A DNA stretch of 64,000 nt from Chamaea fasciata. Taxonomy: Eukaryota; Chordata; Aves; Passeriformes; Sylviidae. A model generated the notes under the pieces. The model did not search any database. It had not been told where the DNA came from and worked only from the letters and a program-made list of their open reading frames with translations. Position numbers and translations under genes: made by a program. Below are positions 12,561-21,922 of this stretch, piece by piece (position 1 is the stretch's first letter; every line of letters starts with the position of its first letter). The stretch lies in NCBI GenBank assembly GCA_029207755.1, contig JARCOQ010000025.1:2534820-2598819 (forward strand), read 5' to 3'.

Positions 12561-12968
12561 ATGACAGGGGGTTCCCAGAGCCATTCCAAGACTTCTCTGA
12601 GCCATTCCAGGGATTTTCTGAGCCATTTCAAGCGTTCTCCAAGCTATTCCAGGGGTTGTCTGAGGCATTCCAAGGATTCTCTGAGCCATTCCAGAGGCTC
12701 TCCGAGCTATTCCAGGGATTCTCCAAGCCATTCCAGGGGTTCTCTGAGCTCTTCCAAGGGTTCTGTGAGCCATTCCAAGGGTTCTCCAAGCTACTCCAGG
12801 ACTTCTCCAAGCCATTCCAGGGATTCTCTGAGGCTCTTCCAGGGTTCTCCAAACCATTCCAAGGATTCTCTGAGTCATTCCAAGGACACTCTGAACTATT
12901 CCAAGGGCTCTCCAAGCCATTCCAAGCATTCTCCAAACCATTCCAGGGGTTCTCCGAGCCATTCCAAT
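12561..12968. repeat. Degenerate flank of the 21-bp minisatellite
   Basis: The same 21-base rhythm continues with many substitutions (TTCTCCAAGCCATTCCA variants). This suggests an old, no longer homogenised edge of the array. Confidence 0.9.
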
Positions 12969-15414
12969 GATTTTCCAATAATTATCCGCTTGGCACAGCC
13001 AGCTGATGACCTGCTGAAGCTCGGCTCATCCCGCTTTTCCCTTTCCAAGGGATGTCCCGGTGTCTGCCCACCCCCCGTGTCCCTTGTCCCCAGCCCTCGG
13101 CACCTTTGGCAAACCCTCTGGATGCCGGCAGGGAAACGGGATAATTCGTGTTTGAGGAGAAAAAAGAGGATTTGGGGTGCCGAGTGGGACCTTGACCCAA
13201 ATCATCCCATGGAGAGCCCCGGCACCCCAAATCATCCCTGTGGGGCCAAGCTGGGGGAAACTGAGGCACAGAGGGCTGTGGGGGGATTGCTCTCCTCTTC
13301 CATGGGAAGAATCCTTGGGAAGAATCCTTGGGAAGCGCCCCTCGGGCCCCGGGCCTCAGTTTCCCTGCCCTCCAGGGATCTCACCCCGCCTGTGCCGGAG
13401 CCCTCGGGGCCGGGCTGATGGCGGGTAAAATCCCACACATCTGGAATTTTAATCTGGCGAAACCTGGCAGCTCTCGGGGGCCGGGCTGATTGGAGCTGTC
13501 ATTAATTGATTTTTGAGCTGATTGTCCTCTCGTGAGTTAATTAATAGTCGGTATAACCACGGAGCTGCAGGGACAAAAAAAAACCAAACAAAAACCCACC
13601 CGGGGCTGTCCCGCGCCCCAAATGCACTCTGCCACCCCTCCTGCTGCTGTCACCTCCCCTGCGCCGCCACCTCGGGGTGGGGACAGTCCCCGATGTCACG
13701 GGAGGGGCCGTGGGGCGTTTCCTGGGAAGACACTCGGGATGCGGCCCCTGCAGGGTCGTTTGTCCTCCGCGCTCGGCTGGCCTTTGTCACCCGCTTGTCA
13801 CCCTCTGAGGACCGCGGAGGGGACAGAGCCCGCTGCCCTGCGGCGAGCCACCCCTGGTCACCCCGGGAGGGAGGGGACAGGCAGGGGACACGGGGGACAG
13901 GAGGAGGAGGAGGGAGCGATCCCTGCGGGATGTGCCGCGATTCCCGCCCGGCTCCTCGGGGTGGCTCAGCCCCCCAAAAAAACCCTTCATCACCTCATGG
14001 TCCCCTCGAGGACGGCGACAGCGGGGCCACAGCGGTGTCACCAGAGGGTCACACACCCCAGGGGGAAAAAAATTAATGTCCCGGAGATCCCGGAAGGAAA
14101 GTCCTCCGGGATGTGGGAATTCAAATTCCTGCTCTGGGTGTGCAAAGGAACATCCCCCTAAAAACAAACCCAGCAAAAGGGGAATTGACGGGGCGGGCAG
14201 GGCCCCCAAATCCTCGAAGGGCCAGAAAATCCTCCCCGCGCAGCTGGAAGCGCCAGGGGAGGGAAAGGCAGGCAGGAACAATTCCTCGAGCAGCGATTTG
14301 GGCTGAGCGAGCTCTGCCTTCCCACAATTTTCCCTGCGGGGAAGCCTTTTCCCCGAGCCCCGGAGAAAACAGGTTTCTCCTCAGCTGAACGCCACGTCCT
14401 TCCCCTGCAAGCTCCCCAACACTTCTCTGATCATAAATTAGCGATTCCTCGCGCTCGGCTCGCTCGGAGCTGTTTCTCTCTTCCCCCTCTCCAGGTTTTC
14501 CACATCCCACAGAAAGGGAAGATCCAGGCCCCGCGTGGTTATTTTAAAAGGCGCCGATCAATCAGAGCTCCCCTCCTCCTCCTCCTCCTCCTCCCGTCCT
14601 CATCCTCGGCTCCCCTGCCTCCCCAAACCCTTCCCGAGCAGAGCATCCCCTCCAAACCAACCCAAATCCCGCCTGGAAGAGCTCGGATTTAGGTCAAAAT
14701 TAAAAAAAAAAAAAAAAATCTAAAAAAATAAAATGGGGCAACGCTGAATTCCCGTCAGGACGGTGGATGTGGGCCTTGGAAAAGCCGGGATGTGCCATGG
14801 AAGAGCCATTCCCGCTGGCGTTTTCCTCCTTTTCATCACCTCTCCGCGATCAGATGGGCGATGATCCCCCTGGGAATGGGGCTGGAGAGAATTTTCCCTG
14901 TGCCCGGCTGCCCTTGGAGCCCTCGGCTTGGGAGCAGCAGCGGGCTGGGAGAACATCCCAAATTTTGGGCCACCGCGCTGCTGTCACCCCCAAAAGGAGG
15001 TGACACTGTCACAGGGCCACCACCTCCTGCTCTGCGACATCCTCCACCCCATCCCAGCACCCCTGAACCCCCAGCCCGGGCCCTGGGAGCTGCTCCCTGA
15101 GCAGGAATCGGGTTCACCCGCGGCTCCCCTCCCCGGGAATTCACGTTTCCCACCGCGGAGCCATTCCCAGGCGTCAGGGGCTCCTGTTGACAGCACCTAA
15201 CGCGTCGCCGCTAAAAATATCGGTGTCGGGTCACATCCCCCGCCCCGGAGCCGAGCAGGGCGCGGGATCCCGATCCCAGAGAAAGGCAGGAAAGCCCCGG
15301 GATGCTGCAGGAACCCCCCAGTCCCTCGGGAACGCTGCAGGGAGGGGGCTGAGCCCGAGAAATCTGAATTTCTACCGGTTATTTTTACACAGTTCGAGGG
15401 GGAGGGGGCTGTGA
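12969..15414. other. Intergenic, no gene seen
   Basis: GC-rich unique DNA. An A/T-rich island at about 13495-13560 holds TCATTAATTGATTTTTGAGC and TTAATTAATAG. Short CCT repeats lie at about 14572-14594 and an A run at about 14702-14718. No supported exon. Confidence 0.5.
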
Positions 15415-15560
15415 AAAATAAAAAAAAAAAAAAAAGAAAAGAAAAAAAAAAAGAAAAGAAAAAAACAAGGAACGTGTTTGCTGCTTTTTGCTGCGTTTTT
15501 CCCTCCTCCTTTTTTTTATTTTTTTTTGGATTTTGTTTTTGTTTTTCAAGTGGTGAAGGG
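15415..15560. repeat. A-rich then T-rich simple tracts
   Basis: A-rich sequence with G interruptions (15415-15465) is followed 20-30 bases later by T-rich tracts (15500-15550), so the region could fold as an imperfect hairpin. Confidence 0.8.
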
Positions 15561-15638
15561 GAAAATGGGGAGAAGAAAAGCTCAGGCTGCTCCCCCCCCC
15601 CCCTCATCCCGTTCCCGTTCCCATTGTTGAGTTTCCCC

Positions 15639-16052
15639 GGAGGGACCCCAGAGCTGTCCACACCTCTGGGATAATTCACGGGCGGCCCTTTCATCCCCAG
15701 CTCCCACCTAATCAATCCCAGAGCTGGGATATTCTGGGGAATTAAGAAAAAAATGGGGAAAAGTCCGGAATTGGAGCAGCACCATTAATAATGAGAATAA
15801 TCTGTAAACTCCCAGCAACAACCCCGAAATCCCAAAACTGGAGGGACCCCAGAGCTGTCCACACCTCAAGGGTAATTCGTGGGTGGCCCTTTCATCCCCA
15901 GCTCCCACCTAATCAATCCCAGAGCTGGGATATTCTGGGGGGGGAAAAAAATGGGGAAAAGTCCGGAATTGGAGCAGCACCATTAATAATCAGAATAATC
16001 TGTTAATTCCTGGGGGGAGTTAATGACTCCAGCAACGACCCCAAAATCCCCA
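15639..16052. repeat. Two-copy tandem duplication, about 200 bp
   Basis: Copy one (15639-15839) and copy two (15840-16052) share long blocks, including CCCACCTAATCAATCCCAG and GGAGCAGCACCATTAATAAT. Copy two differs by small indels, one near the poly-A tract and one near 16005. The high similarity suggests a fairly recent duplication. Confidence 0.9.
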
Positions 16053-16329
16053 TTGGGACTGAGGCAGGAAAATGAGGGTTTGGTCATTCTGGGGGATCTT
16101 CCCAGGGCCCAGGAAGCTGAAAACTTCCATCCTCTTCCCCTGATTGCTGTTTGGCCCTGGGTGAGGAGCTGCCAAGGGACACCAGGGGACAGCTCTGTCC
16201 CCGCGTGGTGGCCAAAGGACACCTGGGCTGCATCTGGGGGGGCGGGGGAAGGGAGGGGAAATTGGGGAGAGGGAATTGGGAATGTGGAGTTGGAAATCCC
16301 TGGGCAGGGGAGGATGGAGGGAACTCCTG

Positions 16330-17045
16330 GACACACACAGAGTCCCCCGGGGATGTCACATGGAGTCCCCCAGGGATGTCACATGGAGTCCCCCAGGGGT
16401 GTCACATGGTGTGCCCCAGAGGTGTCACACAGAGTCCTCCAGGGATGTCACACAGAGTCCTTCAGGGAGGTCACACAGAGTCCTCCAGGGAGGTCACACA
16501 CTGTCCCCCAGGGATGTCACATTGAGTCCCCCAGGGGTGTCACGTTCTGCCCCTCAAGGATGTCACACGCTGTCCCCCAGGGTTGTCACACGCTGTACTC
16601 CAGGGGTGTCACACGCTGTCCCCCAGGGTTGTCACACGCTGTACTCCAGGGGTGTCACACGCTGTCCCCCAGGGTTGTCACACGCTGTGCTCCAGGGGTG
16701 TCACACAGAGCCCCCCAGAGATGTCGCATAGAGTCCCCCAGAGATGTCACACACTGTCCCCTAGGGGCGTCACACACAGGCCCCAGGGGTGTCACACACA
16801 GCCCCTAGGGATGTCACACACTGGCCCCAGGGGTGTCACACACAGCCCCCAGGGGTGTCACACACAGCCCCCAGGGGTGTCACACACAGCCCCCAGGGGT
16901 GTCACACACTGTCCCCCAGGGGGTGTCACACACTGTCCCTCAGGAGTGTCACACACAGCCCCCAAGGATGTCACACGCAGCCCCCAGGGGTGTCACACAC
17001 AGCCCCTAGGGATGTCACACACAGGCCCCAGGAGTGTCACACACT
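16330..17045. repeat. Minisatellite, about 23-bp unit
   Basis: About 30 copies of a unit like CCCCCAGGGGTGTCACACAC. Sub-blocks with AGAGTCC, GCTGTCC and CAGCCCC variants sit next to each other, showing local expansions. Confidence 0.95.
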
Positions 17046-17187
17046 GTCCCAGCTCCTCCTGCCCCCGCAGGGGAAGGGCCGTGCTGGTGCCACATCCCTC
17101 AAGAGGCAGAGAGGGAGCGGGGCCGCTCTCCAGGGCTCGGAAAATTTGGAGAATTCCCCGTCTGTGTTTTGGTGCGGGAGGGCGGGA

Positions 17188-17255
17188 TGGAGGAGGAGGA
17201 GGAGGAGAGGAGGAGGAGGAGAGGAGCGGGAGGAGGAGGAGAGGAGCGGGAGGAG
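17188..17255. repeat. GGA/GGAG-rich purine repeat
   Basis: AGGAGGAGG runs interrupted by GAGCGGGAGG blocks. Glu/Arg-rich open frames here are artefacts. Confidence 0.85.
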
Positions 17256-19300
17256 GCCCATATGGAGCAGCCGGGAGCCGCAGGATGCTGAGCTGGCGGG
17301 GGCTCGGGAGCGCTGCGAGCCGGCGCTGCCGGAGCCCGGCGATCAATATGTGACAATGCGGCCCCGCCGAGGCAAAGGTGACCTTGAGCGGCACAGCCAG
17401 CAGGGAGGAGGGAGGCAGAGCCAGGAATTCCACTTGGAAACGCTCCCCGGGCGAGGGAGGAGGGATGGAGGGGAGGACAGGGATGCAGAACCCCGATGCC
17501 AACCCCGGGGAGGGGCTCCGTGCCCTCCTGGCTGATCCAGGACATGGAGGGGACGAGTGGCAGGACGGGGTGGCCGTTCCCAGCGAGGCCGCCATCAATG
17601 ACTGCCCCAATAATCAATAATCGACCCCCAAAACAGCCCCAGCGAGGTGGTGATCAATAACCGCCCCAATAATCGATAACCGAGCCCGGGGTCCCTCCCG
17701 CCCCGTCCTGGTCCCTCCTCCCTGCCGGTGACAGGGACACACAAAAGCCGCCGGGGGCAGACACCCGCCCTGTAAATCCGGGAGCCGTCCCAGCCTTCTG
17801 CAGCTCCTCCGGACCCTTCTCCCGATAATTCCCGGGCCATTCCCGATCCCGGCGGGAATTCCCGGGAGGCCCGGAGCCCGCAGGAGGCAGAGCGCGGTCC
17901 GGAGGGAAGGTCCGGCGTTCCCGGCACTCTCCCTTTGCCCTCTAGCGGGACGAACGCGAAGGGCCCGGCCCGGGAAAATTTGGGAAATTCCATCCTGCTG
18001 GTTTCTTTTCCCCAAAGAAACGAGCAGCTCACGGGGCGGGGGGATTTGCTGGAGGAGAGTTGAGATTTGGGGGCGTTGGGTGGATTTGGGGTCCCCTCAC
18101 ACCCGGGGAGGAGGGGACAGGAGGGGACAGGAGGAGACAGGAGGGTTCCCACCTTTTCCAGAGCTCTGGACGGGCAGAGGTGGGGCTGGATTTGGGGAGG
18201 AGGGAGCTGGGGGCTCCATCCCATGGGATCAGCGGGATAAAGGCCGGTGGGAAGGTGTTGGGAGGGTGGGTGGGGACGGAGGAGGGCGCGGGGACAGCGG
18301 ATCCACAGGCAGAGCCGCCTCGAGGGTGGCACCACAACAGCGCCAACAAACCCTGGAACTTTGGATGAAACACCTCCGAATTCCCATTTCCCAAGGATTT
18401 GCGGTCAATAATCCACTTCTGCGCTGGATTTTGCATGGAAAAGGGGCGAGAGGAGGTGCCCCACACTCCTCTCTGTGCTCTGCCAGCGCCGCGGGCTCCG
18501 GGTCTCCAGGGATGAGGAGCCGGGTCCTCTTCCCAGGTTTTCTCCAGCCGCCTTCGGATGCCTCCCCGGGCTCCGAGGATGTGGGCTGAGCTCCGCGGTT
18601 TCAGTTCGGGGCTCTGGATTCTCCGGGGATGTGTCATCCCCCTCGCGGTGTTGGTTACATGTGGATAAAAATATAAGGGATGAATACATCGCCTCGAAAA
18701 TATCCCACACCACTGGGCAGCTCCTCCCGGCTCCTGAAAGCCGGGATGATCCCGGAGATTTTAACTCCATCCCAGTGATTTTCCTGCTGCTCCTGGCGGG
18801 GACTCAAAGGTTTCCAGGTTTCTCTGCAGTCCCAAATCCAGGGGTGCTGGAGATCCCTCCCAGTGCCCGGACAGCTCCCAGTCCCTGTTCCCAGGACTGT
18901 AGTGGGTTTGGGATGAGGGGATGGAAGATTCCATTTGCTGTGTGCAGGGATTTCTCATTTTATCCCCTCTGGGAGCACACGAGGACAGCCCAGCTGTGCC
19001 CAGAGCTCACACCTGGATGTGCCACACCCCCTGGAGCTGCACAGCTGGAGCTGGGGACAGCCCAGGGGACAGATCCCACCTGAGGTGGCGGCAGCGTCAC
19101 CTCCCTGGGGCAATGCAGCTCCTGATCCCTGGCCGGAACACCCTGAACGGGATCCCAGGATCTTCCTGAGGCTCTGGGAGGGAGCGGAAGAAGAAACGGG
19201 ACACAGGGAAATCCCATCTTTGCCAATCCAAGCAAAGCTGCTGGGCTGGGGCTGTGGGAGGCTTCCCTCTGCTCTCACCGTCCAGAACAAAGCTTTGAAT
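17256..19300. other. Intergenic, downstream of OPTC
   Basis: Very GC-rich unique DNA at 17260-18000, then mixed sequence. A short imperfect duplication of CCCCAATAATC(A/G)AT motifs lies at 17600-17680. This is the 3' side of OPTC; no exon was recognised. Confidence 0.5.
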
Positions 19301-19326
19301 GCATTTAAAAACCTTTATCTTCTATT

Positions 19327-19332
19327 TTTATT
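19327..19332 (-). promoter_or_regulatory. OPTC poly(A) signal AATAAA
   Basis: Read on the minus strand this is AATAAA, about 150 bases past the OPTC stop codon. It implies a short 3' UTR with cleavage near 19300-19315. No other canonical signal lies between the stop and this one. Confidence 0.7.
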
Positions 19333-19482
19333 TCATCACTCCCTGCTGGGTTTGCCCCAGCGCCGAGCTCACCCTGGGGTGAAACCCCTCCACCTTAACC
19401 ACATTTTTCCATGGAGCAGCAGGGTCTGAGCGGTCTGGGACGGGATCTGGGAATTCTTTCCTGCGTTTCCAGCCCTGGGGGC

Positions 19483-19653
19483 TCAGGAGAAGCGGCCGGT
19501 GGGCAGGCGGGGCAGGCAGAAGAAGGCGTTGGGGAAGAGGCTGAGGTTGATGGGGTTCCCGTCCAGGCGGATGTCCTCCAGCGCCCGGCGGATCTGGCCC
19601 TGGTCCTGGCTGTCACAGAACGTGTCCTCGTGCATCGTCTGGATCCTGTTGTT
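19483..19653 (-). CDS. OPTC: OPTC coding exon 6 and stop
   Basis: 171 bases encoding 56 residues from NNRIQTMHEDTFCD to LPRLPTGRFS, then TGA. It contains LEDIRLDGNPINLSLFP, almost identical to the mammalian C-terminus, and the two cap cysteines. The acceptor is CCCCTCCAG. Confidence 0.96.
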   Translation of the reverse strand, partial: NNRIQTMHEDTFCDSQDQGQIRRALEDIRLDGNPINLSLFPNAFFCLPRLPTGRFS

Positions 19654-21889
19654 CTGGAGGGGATGGGGAGGGAGAACACGGGTCAGAGGGAGCGGGGGAG
19701 AGGCACGGGAGGACCAGGACCAGGAGCAGGACCAGGACCAGGACCAGGAAAAGGACAAGGACCAGGAGCAGGACCAGGACAAGGACCAGGACCAGGAAAA
19801 GGACCAGGACCGGGACTAGGACCAGGACCAGGACCAGGACCAGGAAAAGGACAAGGACCAGGAAAAGGACAAGGACCAGGACCAGGAAAAGGACAAGGAC
19901 AAGGACCAGGAAAAGGACCAGGACTAGGACTAGAACCAGGACCAGGACCAGGAAAAGGACCAGGACCAGGACCAGGACCAGGAAAAGGACAAGGACCAGG
20001 AAAAGGACGAACACCAGGACCAGGACCAGAAAAAGGACAACGAGGATGAGGAGGAGGAGGAGGAGGAGGAGGACCAGGACCAGGACCAGGACCAGGACCA
20101 GGACCAGGACCAGGACCAGGAAAAGGACCAGGACAACAAGGATGAGGATGAGAAGGAGGACCAGGACCAGGACAATGAATAGGAAGAGGAGGAGGTGGTG
20201 GGATCTGCTAAACTCAGGTAAACCTCATCCCAGCTGGAAGTGCAAGGAAAGGGACAAATCTGAGTCAAAGGGACAACGAAGAGGACCAGGCCTAGGCCTA
20301 GGCCCAGGATAAGGAGGACCAGGGCCAGGACTAGGACAAGGAAGAAGATGAGGAAGAGGAGGAGGAGGAGGAGGAGGAGGAGGAGGAGGAGGAGGAGGAG
20401 GGCTCTGCTAGGCTCAGGTACAAGCAAACCCCGTCCCACCTGGAGGTGCAGTGAGCGCAGGCTCTCGGGAAGGGGCACCGGGATAAAATCCAGCTGGTTA
20501 TCGGAGAGGTGGAGGAACTGCAGCTGCCTCAGGTCCTGCGGGGAGAGGGCAGAGATGAACCCCTGAAGACGAACCCCAATAGAGATGAACCCAAATAGAG
20601 ATAAACCCCACTAGAGATGAACCAGTGAATCCCCTAGAGATGAACCCCCCAAAGACGAATCCCCCTAGAGATGAACTCCCTAGAGATGAATCCCCTAAAG
20701 ACAACTCTCCCTGGAGATGAAACCCCAACGGAGACGAACCAACGAATCCCCTAGAGATGAACCCTAAAGATGAACCCCCTAGAGATGAAACCCACTAGAG
20801 ATGAACCAATGAACGCCTTAGAGATGAACCCCCTAGAGGCAAATCCCCTAGAGGTGAATCCCCTTAAGATGAACCCCCCAGAGATGAACCCCCTAAAGAC
20901 GAATCCCCCTAGAGACAAAACCCCTAAGGTCGAATCTCCCTAGAGATGAAACCCCAAGAGAGATGACCCCCGTGCTCCCACCCCGCTGTCCCCCTGTCCC
21001 CCTGTCCCCGCTGTCCCCGGGGCACACCCGGAAGGCCTCGGGGCGCAGCCCGGCGCTGGTGAGGTGGTTGAGTCGGGCGTCCAGGCGCACCAGGCTGCGG
21101 GGCAGCTCGGGCAGCGCCGTCAGGAGGTTCTCGGGCAGCAGCAGCTCCTGCAGGCTGGGCAGCTGCCGGAACGCGTCCGCCTCCGCCCACGAGATGGAAT
21201 TGCTGCTCAGGTCGATGCGCTTCAGCTTCTCTGAGGGGAGGGGGAAAAGAGGGAACGGTTCAATAAAACCAGGGTGGTTTATTCCCTGCATTCCCCATCC
21301 AAATCCTGGGTTTTCCCCCTTTTCCCAGTGATGATTTTTGCATTTTTTTATGCATTTTTTTGTATATTCAGAAGAAATAGCTGAATAGTTCTGCAGATTG
21401 CTGTGATATAGCTCCTTAACCAACTCTGGGACTTTTCCCACCCTTCCTCTCAGATTCTAGGACAGTCAGCTGAGCTTCCAAACACATCCCTGAAATATTG
21501 TTTGGTGTTATTCCGAGGAGGGGACCTACAATAAGAAGTGGGGCAGAGTGGGGCTGACGCGTGGCACAACTGAATCTCCTACTGGATGCACCTGTTAAAT
21601 ATCCCAATTAATTATCCTTATAAAATTGTAGAAATCCAAATGTACCTGTTAAATATCCTAATTAAGCAGCCTTATAAAACTGTAGGAATACAAATGCTCA
21701 AGTTAAATATCCTACCTAATGAACCTTACAGAACCATAGGAATTCAGTCCCGGCCGTGCCCATCACCACCGGGAAGCTTCTGATAGAATTCTGCTTTTCA
21801 ACTTTTCTACTCTAAGGCTGCTGCCAGGAGTCTTGGGTCGCAATGCAGGATGGATTCTATTCCCAATCTGTTGAAACCAGTTGCAGACA

Positions 21890-21922
<33 letters not shown>

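Noticed and set aside
12001..12631. Repeat proteins of 7-residue units on both strands
   Set aside because: The 21-bp unit is a multiple of three and lacks stops in several frames, so opposite strands look coding at once.
16330..17045. Possible CRISPR-like array of short repeats
   Set aside because: Units are directly adjacent with no spacers and the region is vertebrate; it is a minisatellite.
1..19300. Search for ATP2B4 exons downstream of OPTC
   Set aside because: No P-type ATPase motifs (such as DKTGT) were found in any frame; only non-coding first exons could be hidden here.
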